Origin: Diplonema papillatum
Taxonomy: Eukaryota; Euglenozoa; Diplonemea; Diplonemida; Diplonemidae
NCBI GenBank assembly: GCA_030068145.1
Contig: JAPJBO010000219.1
Location: 124,001-188,000, forward strand
Length of the DNA: 64,000 nt
Reading direction: 5' to 3'
Below the pieces are notes generated by a model, which made no database searches, was not told the origin of the DNA, and saw only the letters and a program-made list of their open reading frames with translations. The first letter of the stretch is position 1; each line of letters begins with the position of its first letter. Below, one piece after another: positions 33,994 to 45,900 of this stretch. The position numbers and the translations under genes are program-made.

Positions 33994-36900
33994 GTGCGTG
34001 TTACCTTCTTACACGGTGGACCGGTCATGGTCATGTTTGACCGGTCAGTTTTTGACCGGTCATCTGCGGTCATTGACCGCATACCTTGCGGTCAATGACC
34101 GCACCCTTGCGGTCATTGACCGCACCCTTGCGGTCAATGACCGCAACATTGCGGTCAATGACCGCAAGGTTGCGGTCATTGAACGTATCCTGTGGTAAGC
34201 CACCAGGATTCCTGCCTTTTTGGGTTGAAAATCACCCGGTCTCGGTCTCTCTCTTTTCTGGTAAACGTGCTTCTGCGTTTCGGGGGTCAGAAACGCTGGT
34301 TGGAGAAAAGGTATGTTGGGTGTCACATACAGGGCTTTTTGGTGGGATTGCTGAGGTCACAATCACACGGTGTGCTCCAGCACCGGGTGAACTGTGCAGT
34401 CCATTTTGCGGGTGTCACACCTGCACCTGTGTAAAGTTTAGATGGCTTCGAAGTTGTAGACGTTGGAGTGCCGCGGTCTTGACCAGGACTCGCCTGGCCG
34501 CTCGCGCTCCGATCTGTGCCAAGCAGTCAGGGCGCGAGCGGAGGCATCAAATTTATGGCCTCATACGTCAAGAACCTTGTGCGCCCTGGACGCCCGCATA
34601 CTCGAGGTTCTAAGCAGCGCCAGAAACTCGCCCAGAATCTGGGGAGCAGCGCCGTGGTCATGGACGGCATCGAAGATCGTCCTGAACTCCTTCACGCCCG
34701 GCGGCTTCGCCCGCCGTGGGTCCGGCGACTCCTCCTGAGGACAGCCATCATCCTACTCACGCTCTTTCATTGAGCGGGTCGTCGAGGACACACGCCGCCG
34801 CTTTGTTCTCCGCCAGCACGGACGCCATGATGTTTAGGGGCACCCCATAGGCCCACTGTCGCCCATCAGCAACAGGCGCCTCGACACTTGGGCCTGTTGT
34901 CCGTGGCTCTCGGAGCAGGGAGCCCCGGGGCTGGTCGGTGCCCGGGGCTCAGCCCCGGAGCGCTCCAGGAGCCCGACAGGGAAGGGCATAGAACACACTT
35001 TCTACTGTTTTCCAGGTAGATCCGTTCTCAGCCGCGAGCGAGGCGACTCCTCGACTCGTCTGTGGGAGAGCGGCAGAAGAGGATAAAGGCCTCCCAGAGC
35101 TTGTATTTCCCAGCACCTTTCTTTCTTGTCCTGCTCATCCGCACCCAGTTCACTTTGGTCGTCAACGCAAACCCATCAACGCTCTCGTCCTCCGAATCTT
35201 CATCGACGGGTGAAGATCAGAGCCAAAGGGGACAGCTTTATCGGTCTCAGGGGTGAACACCGACGACCCCCTGCAGATGGCGCAGTACATGGCGCAGCTT
35301 GGGCGGCGGCCATCACTCAGCTGCCACCCGGACGGTGTTAACGAGTTTTCAGATTTTTCTGGACTCGGTGCCGTCGCCGCCGAAGAACCTGGCAGACCAG
35401 ATCACTGCCTGGGGAGCTTGGCCGACGGCCGCCGCCCAGGCTTTGATGTGGCAAGGGGCGGTGCGGACTCGTTGCCGCTCCTCTGTCCGCATCGTGCTGC
35501 GGCACCTCGATGGGATCTCGGGCCCGAACCTCCTGCTTTTCCCGGGCCACGAGTACCAACAACTGCTCGGGACCTGAAGTCCTATTTCTTCCAATTCCCA
35601 GTAGGACGGCCGACGCCCGGGAGCCCAACGGGCTACGAGATGAGGCCAATTTTCCGCGGCGGCGAGGAGACGATGGGGGTCTTTGAGACGCAGCTGAAGG
35701 CGAGGCGTGGGGGATGGACCTTTTCCCGACGTACAGAAGAGAGAGGGCGGAGCGTGCAGCGAGATGGACGGCCTTCGACGACACCACGGAGAAGAAGAAG
35801 GGCAAGAAGTCGGCCGTTGTCGGAGGAGACCCGTGGCTCGTACCGGAAGGGATTTCCCGACACGAAAAGTGGGGTGAGCGGAAATGTGTGCCGAGCACCG
35901 GATGACGCAGTGCACCACATGTAAGACGACAACGGAATGCTGTCGCAACCATCACCACCGATGTCTCGACCATGAGATGCCGACGTGCGACAGCTGCAAG
36001 AAACACGCCGACCTGAGGAGTAGGAGACGCGGGCACTGCTGCAGGAAAGGGCACCACCGGGCGGCCGTGGCGAGAGGAGAAGAATCAACGACGAAGAAGA
36101 GGAAAGCGGAGCCGGAGGGCCCCGCGTCAGCGCCGAGACAGGCGAAGCGTGAGAGCGTGGTGCTCGTTCTGCCGGAAGCAGCGGAAGGCGAGCGAGGACC
36201 CGCAACATCGACATCGACTTCAGCAGCGAAGGTCGGGAAGACGGCGCTTTCTTCGGGCTTCGGACCAGGAGACCCGACGGGGGCGTGGCTCTGTATTGGT
36301 GGCGCCTGGGCAGGTCGTTTTCTATGATTGCGCAGGACTCTGATTTTGTTATCACGGAGGTTGCCGGGGACGACAGGATAGTCTGGTACGACGACTGGGC
36401 CCTCGTCGTTGCCTGTCCGGGCGCGCTTCGCGCTGTGCGCAACCGGGTCCTGCAGCGTGCCCGCATGATGGTCAAGGACGAGTAGTCTGTCCTCGAGCAA
36501 GGACGAGAAGTCTGTCCTCGAGCCCAGCTCGACGCCGGTTGTCCTGGGAGTCGAGTTCGACTTCGCAGCGAAGAGGTACCGGCTGAAGCAAGGGTGGGTG
36601 CAGAAGCCGCACCTCCTCTTTTGCTCGGTCGATTTGACGCAAATGACTCTGCGCGGCATCTGGAAGTCGTCGAGACCGCAATTTGAGCGTGGATGGTATG
36701 GGGCACACTGCACTGCAGGGTGAGCCCAGTGCTTGCGGATGGTGACCCGAGTCGCTAGTCCGCGTGAGGGACGATATCGTTTCGTTCCTGCGGGGGTGAG
36801 CCGGCGTCTATCGGACAACCGGTGGGTCGGCTTCGACTCGAAGCTGCACCCTCGTGGAGGCGTGGTCCGATGCCGGCACGCAGGGACTGGTGGGCTCTCA

Positions 36901-39900
36901 CAGTTGCACTCAGGGAGTTGATGCACCACGAAAGTCGAAAAGAGATTTGGGATAGCATGCAAGAATCTGTAGCGATAATCTGCATCGCCGGTTCGCACGT
37001 GATGTGTCATGTTTTCGCCTCTTTAGCCCCCTTGGGCGATGGCCGCGCTTCGATGGGCGCTCTTCTACGCCGTTTTGTTGTCGGCTCCGACGCAGAGTTC
37101 GTCCGCTTCTTCGCTCGCGTCAGTGCCGTCTTCTTGACCCTCACCGCTGGCTTTAATGTTGATGTTGCGGGTCTCTGATGTTGCTTGTCTTCTGCTGCTT
37201 CAGGTAGCATTCCGGGTGTGCTCTTTGTCGCTTTGACGATACGTGGCGAGCAACGTTTTTCCCTCATGTGGAAACCGAGTCAGTAATCGGTTCCCTCAAT
37301 CCGCTGACCATGATTGGCGCTGATGCTCGATTCGATTGTACTTACGGTGAGGCAGTTTCTCACTGGCGTTGTGGTGGATGGAAGGTGACCTCGCCCAAGC
37401 TCGTTTCCCGGGTTAAGGCAGTCACTCAACATTCCCTTGCGCTAGTGATATCAGTTACAAAGACGTGTTCTTACTTTTCCCTTTCTTCTGGGCAGTTCTC
37501 GTCAGACTATACGAAGAGCAGAAGAAACTCCATGGCGATGTGGGCCCCGTAGAGATGTCCCGCAGCACATCTTCTTTGCCGAGCTGACGACGGCAAAGTT
37601 TGCGACTCCGCTGTCGACAAGTAGAATCTTTGTCGACAACTTGCCTTTGTTTGTGCGCTCGCAGCCTTTGTTCGCACTTTCTCTCGTTGAAGAGATATTG
37701 TGCTATTTGCAAAGGCTGCCTTCCTGTTGAAATCATCTGTTCTCATAGTAGTGGACGCCACACTAATTTTTGTGTACGCCGGTACACAACTGTTTGCGAG
37801 ACTGGAGGCACTCGTTGCATCGAAGAGTTTGCAAAGGTCGACAGTCAACCTTGGGTTTTACATCGTCTGTTACGATGGAAAGGTGCGTGGCGTCCCGTGT
37901 CTTTCTTCGCACGGGCTCACCGTCGCATCGTTTGAGAGAGCTACACCACCAGGCTCGTTGCCAATCAAAAACCTGTCAGCTGCCTGTGAAAGTGTCTCAC
38001 TCCTCTGCGAGGTCGGTTTGAGACGCTTTCACGGGTAAAAACGGTGAGCCACTTACACGGGGGGGGGTACGTATAGTTGTAAGTGCGTACTTCGAGAATT
38101 AGGCTTTGCGTGGGTACACTTTGCTGCCTTTTTTACCTTGCAAACTTTCATAAGTACCGGTTATTGACCGCAATGTTGCGGCCAATGCGTGCCAGCCCTT
38201 GACCGGTCCACCGTGTACACGACGCACTTGTTAGCTGTTTTTTTTGGGACATAACTAGTTATATTTCTAACAAGTGATGTAACAAGTGGTCACTTGTTAT
38301 ACAACAAGTGATCACTTGTTATATAACAAGTGATTGCTTGTTATATAACAAGTGATTGCTTGTTATAACAAGTGTTTGGTTGCAATTTCATGAGGAACCT
38401 AGGGTTTGTACCTACCTACGAGAGAAAGTCACGTGATCTGCAAGACACTAGGCTTTTGGCAAACAAACGGTTGCTGTAAGCACGCTTGGCATTTGCACAC
38501 CCGAACCGCTCATTCGGGGTTCTTCTGTAGGTCGAAGTTTCTTGTCATGTGAAAACCCCCGGGCCGAGGTACCACCACGGCCCAGCCAAACGAGCGTGAT
38601 TTCGTGTTTTTTGACATTTTCGCCCAAGGCGGTGACCGTACTCCGGGTATTACACATCACCTCCACTGTGGCATGACACCGAATTTACGGCCAAAAAGCT
38701 GCGGAACTGCGTATTTGATGCAACAAAGCCAAAAAAGGAGGGTTTTCGGCCTGTTAACGAACGTTAACAGAATCAGGGGGCTTTGCCTATTTCGGGGAGC
38801 GAGATTGACTGTTACCGTTACGCCTTCCTGAAGCCCGAGACTGCCAGAAAATTACCCCTACTGGCAGCACACAACATCTGGCGGGCAGAAAAGCACTCAG
38901 GGGACCATAATATCCCACCCAGATGCTCCAGAAAAGTCCAAGGTCCGTACACTCAGGGTGGGTGCACCCAAGAAAGCTGCCATGTTCTAGCAAGAATATT
39001 TCCCTTGTCGACTTGTTGGAGCACACAGAGAACGACATCCAGGGTGGTTACGACCCCAGAACACACCCTCGGATCACAAGACTGGGACACTGGACTCAGA
39101 ATAGTGTTGAAAACCATCCTATGCCTTCTCAATCAAGCTGGTCCCGGGTGCGTAACGGTAGCGTAACGGTAGTGTAACGCTAGCATGCTCAGGTTTTCGG
39201 TACCAGGGGTAACCAAAATCCGCAAGATTACACCAGAACTGCACCTAAAATTGACTGCGTGCAGTCAGAGTACTGCAAGAGTCCGGATGTCAGCCAGCAA
39301 AGCGGCACAGAGAAAAGCCGAAGAATGGTGGCCATCGTGAGCAGCTGCAGCAGGCCAGCACCACCGCACAAATTCGAGGGATGGGCTGAAAAACTGCGTA
39401 GCCGAGAGCGGGCGGAACTGAGCAACGCAGTGCGGGAGTTCCATCCAGAAACCCTGTTTGCGACTGGGAGCAGTCCATCGTGAAAGCGGAGGGGTCTTCT
39501 TCTTGGGGAGAGCCGGAAGAGCAATTCGCCGAGGCAATTCGAGCCGTTTTCACTGGACACCGTGCCCGGCCTCTCTGACGATCGCCGTGCTCGGTTCAAG
39601 CAGATCCAAGGGGTAAAGACGAGCTTCCCCTTCGGTGTCCAAAGTACAACGCTGGGGGGCAAGCGCTTGGTATTCAAGCTGTGATGTCTCGTGCGCACTC
39701 TCTCGTCCTTGGTGGTGGCCTGGGCACGCCACCTCCATGCACTGGGTCTCCGCCGCCCACTAAATTTACCCTCTTCTGCCCTTTCTTGCCGGAGGTGCCG
39801 TCTTCGAAGGCGTTCCACCAGCACGTCCGATCCTTTCCTCCCCATACGTGGAAAATACGTCCATCCCCCAGACCTCATCATTGAAGGCGTGCCTGTTCGT

Positions 39901-42900
39901 CCCCAACTGCGACTCGAGCACGAGCATCGTCTCTGTACCCGCACGACCTCTGGTGGAACGGTTCCTGCTCTCTTTACCGCAGCGGATCCTGTAGCTACCT
40001 GTGTCAAAACGTGTCAAACTGTACCTCCCAGTCTGTCCTTCCTTCTCAGCCTCTATCTTCGTCTTCGGGGCATAACCGAACACGGGACCGCTCTGCGCAA
40101 GGTAGGGCCGTAATAGCGTAGCCCCCTCCCCGGCTGCAGGGAAAGTGGTCGTCACAAAGGAAATACCCCGAAACTCCCCGAATTTCCCCGAAACTCCCCG
40201 ATATTTTTGTCTTGCAGATCACTGATTTTCTCTCGTAGGTAGGTGCAAACCCCAGGTTCCTTATGAAATTGCAACCAAACACTTGTTATAACAAGCAATC
40301 ACTTGTTATATAACAAGTGATCACTTGTTATATAACAAGTGATCACTTGTTATATAACAATGAGCCAATTCACCTACCCCCTGATCGAGTGTAATCGAGC
40401 GTAATCGAGCGTAATCGAGTGTAATCGAGCGTAATCGAGCGTAATAGAGTGTAGTAGAGTGTAGTAGAGCGTTGTAGAGTGTGATCGAGATTGACACTAG
40501 TATTTTGGGTTCGACCACTGGTGGACCCCTGACTGGCCCATGGGCGACCATGTTGACCACTGTCTGGCCCCAGAAGTGCCAAGCATAAGCATACGAGGGA
40601 CGGAAACCGCAGGCAAGTGGGCGATGTGCATATGAGACCGGAAGCTTTCGGGGACTGCAGGCGAGTTGGTGGCGAAAAGGGACAAAGATCTTCGAGCGAC
40701 TGTGAGCAGCCTAGCAAGACGGGATGATGAACGATGATGAAAAAAGAAGAAGCGCTAGGCCGCTCGAAAGCACACGAAATCCGCACCTTGCGTTGCAGCA
40801 CTACAGCAGAAAGACGAGCTTCTTCCTCGGCTCTTGGCACTCCTCTGCCTTCCTCTTCACCAGGACAGTCCCTGGCGGGTCAGCATCCGGTAGCTCCACC
40901 GGCTGGTCAGCATCCGGTAGCTCCACCGGCTGGTCAGCATCCGGTTGCTCCACCGGCGGGTCAGCATCCGGTAGCTCCACCGGCGGGTCAGCATCCGGTA
41001 GCTCCCCCGGCGGGTCAGCATCCGGTAGCTCCGAGGCCCTGTCTTCGGCTGTGCTCGTGCCTGCAGGCTTCGTCGGCTTCGGCTTCTTCCAGATGTCGAA
41101 AAGAGATCTGTAGCTGGACAGATCCTCTTTCGCGGCAGCGGCTCGCCTTTCTTCCTCTCGTCGCGCTTGAGCCCCAACTCGAGAGTCTTGCAAATGAGAC
41201 CCTCGCTTCTTCTCGACCGCAGCCACCGCGGTCTTCTCCAGCAGAGCGGCGCCCTTTTCACAGCCGCTTATGTGGGCTTCGTAGGGGGCTAGCCTGAGCT
41301 TGTCCTTGTCCCCCTCCTTGGCGACGAACACCACCTTTGAGCATCCCACGCAAGATACGGTGGGCGAGATGCCTTTACCGACCTTGAAGGCCGGTTGCAG
41401 GTCGGCGCCGGTTAACTTAGCGGCTAGCTGGGCCGCTGTGTTCGCTTGCTTGCCTGCCGCCCGCTTCTCGGTTGCGTCCAGCACGACAATAAGCTGTCGT
41501 GCGTCCGCTCTGGCTGCTGCGAACAAGTCCGCCGGCCCAACGACCTCGCGGATGCCGGTGTCATCGTCGTCGAGGCGCGCGGCGGATTTCGGCAGCGTGT
41601 ACCGAACGGCGGTGGGGGCTAGGGAGACAGTAAAGCCCTCCCTTCGCGCGATCGGCACCGCTGCGTCTCGTGCCTTTTTGACGTACTGCGCAAGGTCGTC
41701 ACCCCCCTGCTCAACGTACAAAACGGCCTCTGCGGCCGCTGTTCGGTCCTTTTTGGTAAGGAGCTTTTTTGTGCGCTCCCCCCAAATCACCTTCATGGTG
41801 AAGCTGATCTCATTCTCGCGCGGCATCTTAGAATTCAAACCCCCTGCAATAAAGTTCACAATGAAAGATTATCAATGCAGCACGAAGCGAAGCACAACCA
41901 GATCACACGCTTGAACGCACACAACATTCGAGACAAGGCATCGAATGCACGACAGCCACTGATAGAGAACGACAAGAACGCAAGAGAGATGGGACAAACA
42001 TATGACGGCATGCGTTTTCGTAGAGTCCGTACAGGCCAGATGGTTTATGTAAGAGCAGCAAGAATGAGGACGTCGTCTGAATGAAAATGAGCCTGCTGAC
42101 CGCAAACAAAATTACTTGAGCAGAGGAACGAGAAGCTAAAGTGACCCATGGTTAATCAGGAGTCAGCGCTTGACGAATCGTCGGCGCTGTCGGACTCGTC
42201 GGACTCGTCAGAATTGTCGGACTCGTCGGAATTGTCGGACCCATTGGACGAGGTACTACTGCCTGACTTGTTCGATGATTTCCCAGCCTTAACCGTAGGG
42301 TTCTTTTTCCGACGTTTCACAGAGTGCTTTCCCCCGGGCTTCTCCGGACGCTTTCGCCCGACCTTGCCGTAGGTAGTCGGCAGCTTGAAGTCGGACAAAC
42401 ACGCCTGCTGGGCTCACGCCAGCGTTTTCTTCCAGCCAGTGGTGGAAGGCATCGTTTCCTGCGATGAAATCATACGCCAATGGAATGAGTGATCGCAAAG
42501 GAAGGTCGGTCGCCAGACATTTTTGGACGGCTTTGTCAGCAAGGTGCAGGCGATGCACGGGCTCCATGATGACCTCGTCGACGGCCCCACAGGCGTACAA
42601 CTCACTAGCCGTCGTGAAGAGGCCTCTGTCTGTAACAACCTTCTTCATCCTTGGGAGCAGTGCATCGCCAGGGAGATCGAACCCCAAGGCAAGGAGCGAC
42701 TCTTGCAGCTTCTGAAAGTAGTCCAGCACGTACTGGAGATACTTCGTCGTCGTTGCTGGATCCTTCTGCCGCACAAGTGCTGCAAGCACAAGCCGCGTCC
42801 TCCACCTCTGCTCCATCGTGTCCAGGTACGAGAACGTCAGGCAGAGGATATCCTTGCTCCCCGGAAGCTCTCCTGCATCCCCGGCAATGACGAAGTCACC

Positions 42901-45900
42901 ACCCCCAAGCCGGAGCAGAAACTCCATGTCACCGAGGACAAGGTGCCTACCAAGCGCTCGGCGAACAGCCCTATCGCCTGGAACTGGCCCGCACGGAATG
43001 CCGAAAGGCCCAAGTACTAGCTGCGCTAAATTGAATATATGCGAGCTAATGCGAGATACTGGTACCCGAGCCCGTATGCACTCGACAACCTGCTTCCGCA
43101 AGTCAGCCCGAACTTCCTGGTCTCCAGCTGCACGGCCTGTCTCGGGCATTTTTTCAGACTAATATTCTTGTTTTTATTCCGATTTCAATATCCTGTCATC
43201 AGCACCTTTTTAGCCCCGGAAGAAGGTGCGTTAGTGGGTACGTTGAACCGACCAATCAAGATTGCCTGAGTGTTACGCCGTTAATCAATTACTGCAGTAC
43301 CCCCCCAATTCACCCAAAAGTTGATCGAGTGTAATCGAGCGTAATCGAGCGTAATCGAGTGTAATCGAGTGTAATCGACGCGTAATCGAGCTAAAGTCAT
43401 TTTCAGGGGGGCTAGGTGAATTGGCTCAAACAAGTGATCACTTGTTATATAACAAGTGATCACTTGTTATATAACAAGTGGCACTTGTTATACATTTTCA
43501 CTTGTTAGGTCACTTGTTATAAAACAAGTGATTGTGCATGACAAGTGCGTCGTGTAGTACTCAAAGGGGGGGGGTCGAATAATAACACCTGTGTTATTAT
43601 TCGATTTGTCGAATAATACAAAAAGTTCCGGGTAGCCGAACAGTAGCAGGATCAAATAGTGGTAGTGTTTTTAGACAATCAAACGTGTGTCAAATAACTG
43701 TTATTGTTCCCCCCCCCCCCCCCCCCCCCCGGCCGATTACTTTTTGCGATAACCAGTAACCACCTCCTTAGTGAGCATACTTGTTACAGCTAAAAAGGTA
43801 CGTTGGCAGCGGTTTAACCTGAACGCGTACAGGTCAAATCGCACAAACAAATAATTGGGCGCTCGTGCCGAAACGTATTTAGGGGTTACTAAAATGTCCG
43901 TGGACCTGAAGACGTTTTTTCTTATGGCCACATGCAATGTGTGAGGAAACTGAACCGCTCAAGTAGGACCTTCTGATCATGATCATTTGCCACATTTGCC
44001 ACCTGAAACCACGTCTAGGATTTGGGCTCAGGGTAGTGCGGTCAACGAAAAACATTATGTCGTTCGAACGAACTGATGCGGTCGCCCTCGTAAAGAAGGT
44101 GACGGGGGTGGACGTTCCGCCCGCTTTCTTCTTGGAGAGGAAGAACCGCAATGTGTTCCAAAAATGTAAGCCTGAGCAATGAGCGAACACCAACACAAAA
44201 CTGAAGATCATGTCACTGTCACAGTTTACATGTCTGTGCTTCATATGAGTCGATGCCAAAAGGGGGGGGGGGGGTTTGGGCGGAAAAATCCCCGCATAGT
44301 TCACCAGGGTCTGACGGGTACTGAGGCCCCATACCCTTCCTAAAACATCATTCTGCGTTCAAATACGCCCTCAGAAGCCTCCGGAGAGCCTTCTATGATG
44401 TCCCAAATGCGATTTTGTGGGTTTTTAGGGGGTCCCCCCGTCTGCTGGCCGTAAACCGCCATAGAAGACACATATGCAACCTGATGCTGGGTCGCTCCTC
44501 GGAGCAAAATCTCGGCCTAAACACACGTTTTCGGCGTTCTCTATCATTCTCCAGGTGCATTCGACCCTCGGACTTCATAAATTATCTCGCTTACAGGTGT
44601 TCCGGGGTGTGCAAAAACAAGGCGAATGGACCCTACAGACCGTACCACGCCCTGCCTGTCTATACAGGCTTTGGGGTCAAATTGCGCCGCCTTGGCGCCA
44701 TGTGCACCGTTTTGGTCTCGTTCGTGCTGCTTTGGGATCCACTAAGAACTCTGGTCTGATTTGCGGGACGCTTTGCTCGGTTTTGGTGCCCACTTTCACC
44801 GTTCAAAGTGCATCCAGTGGTGAAGACTTTGCGCCGAAGCAGGAGAGGAAGCGACCCAGTAGGCGCCACTTCACCGTGAGCGGGTCTCGGAACAGAACTC
44901 AAACTGTCCCAGGTGATACTGCCGACCATGGCGGGTGTGTGCGCCACACAGTTTGTCTGACCAAGCTCACTGCACAGGAGCTTGCCACACATCCCTCGGG
45001 TCATGTGCCGCCTCTGCAAAGTCATCCAGCGAGAAGCACTTTGCAGCCATGGGTGAGAAAGGTGCCAGAAGGGAAGACATTGCCAGGAAAGCTCTGAAAG
45101 CCTGCCCTGAAAGCGGTGAAGCCTGCTTCAAAATCATGAAGTGAACGCGTCGTAGTCAACCGCTTCGACGACGTTTGAGAACGGCTGATGATCGCCTGTT
45201 ACTTAACGCTTGTCCTACTTCGTTCACCAAGCCTTGCAGAATCACCAGAGTAGCATAACATGATGCAGGTAGAAGCCTAAACAGGCCTTAGAACAGTGAA
45301 AGTGGGCGCCAAAACCGAGGAAAGCGTCCCGCAAATCAGACCAGAGTTCTTAATGGACCCCAAAGCAGCACAACCGAAGCCCGAAACGGTGGATGTGGCG
45401 CCAAAGCCGGTGCAATTTGACCCCAAAGCCTGTATAGACAGGCAGGGCGTAGTTCGGTCTGTCCCCAATGCAGGGGGCCATTCTCCTTATCTTTGCACGT
45501 CCCGGAACACCTGTGAGTGAAAGAAACCACGAAGCCCGAGGGTCGAATGCGCCTGGAGAGTGCTAGAGAACGCCGAAAACGTGTGTTTGGGCTGGGATCT
45601 TGCACAGAGAAGCGACCCAGCTTCAGGTTGCATATGTTTCTACTATGGCGGTTTACGGCCAGCAGACGGGGGGACCCCCTAAAAACCCACAAAATCGCAT
45701 TTGGGACATCATAGAAGGCTCTCCGGAGGCTTCTGAGGGCGTATTTGAACGCAGAATGATGTTTTAGGAAGGGTATGGGGCCTCAGTACCCGTCAGACCC
45801 TGGTGAACTATGCGGGGATTTTTCCGCCCAAACCCCCCCCCCCCCTTTTGGCATCGTACCATATGGAGATCCCTAACTCAAGACATACCAGGTGAAAAGA

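Larger units (their letters stand above)
34012..38215. mobile_element. Transposon A: TIR element with GGTCAATGACC arrays
   Basis: Perfect 16-bp terminal inverted repeats (CACGGTGGACCGGTCA at 34012-34027, complement at 38200-38215) flanked by TA on both sides (34010-34011, 38216-38217). The left subterminal 150 bases are an array of TGCGGTCAATGACCGCA palindromes and TTTGACCGGTC repeats, with a shorter version at the right. It sits in an intron of the coiled-coil gene. TA duplication with CAC ends recalls some CACTA/Mirage/Chapaev or Tc1/mariner-like elements, but no transposase was recognised. The interior holds decayed coding remnants, including reverse-transcriptase-like sequence. Confidence 0.7.
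40361..43428 (-). mobile_element. Transposon C: two-gene TIR element nested in B
   Basis: TIRs TGAGCCAATTCACCTA (40361-40376 and complement at the right), then C-rich runs. Flanking direct repeat AACAA (40356-40360, 43429-43433) fits a 5-bp target duplication, though the target is itself repetitive. Inside each end lies an array of GTAATCGAGC/GTAATCGAGT units (40383-40490, 43323-43400), both in the same orientation. Two minus-strand genes fill the interior. I do not recognise the superfamily. Confidence 0.65.
38218..43554. mobile_element. Transposon B: long TIRs, ACTTGTTATATAACAAGT arrays
   Basis: Ends CACGACGCACTTGT (38218-38231) and its complement (43541-43554), TA on both sides; the left TA is shared with transposon A. 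Subterminal arrays of the palindrome ACTTGTTATATAACAAGTGA lie at 38280-38375, 40285-40360 and 43430-43535. Beyond the arrays the inverted repeats continue for another ~75 bases (38375-38450 against 40210-40290). Element C (40361-43428) is inserted in the right-hand array, so B itself is about 2.3 kb. The interior has no intact ORF that I recognise; short frames at 39259-39483 and 39691-40113 may be remnants. Confidence 0.7.

Noticed and set aside
35338-37010. Long minus-strand frames (239-357 codons)
   Set aside because: Arg/Ser/Pro-rich composition and no domains; better explained as GC-rich shadows of decayed plus-strand sequence in transposon A.
39228-40007. 259-codon minus-strand frame in transposon B
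   Set aside because: Arg/Ser-rich with no motif. Not convincing as a transposase, though a remnant cannot be excluded.
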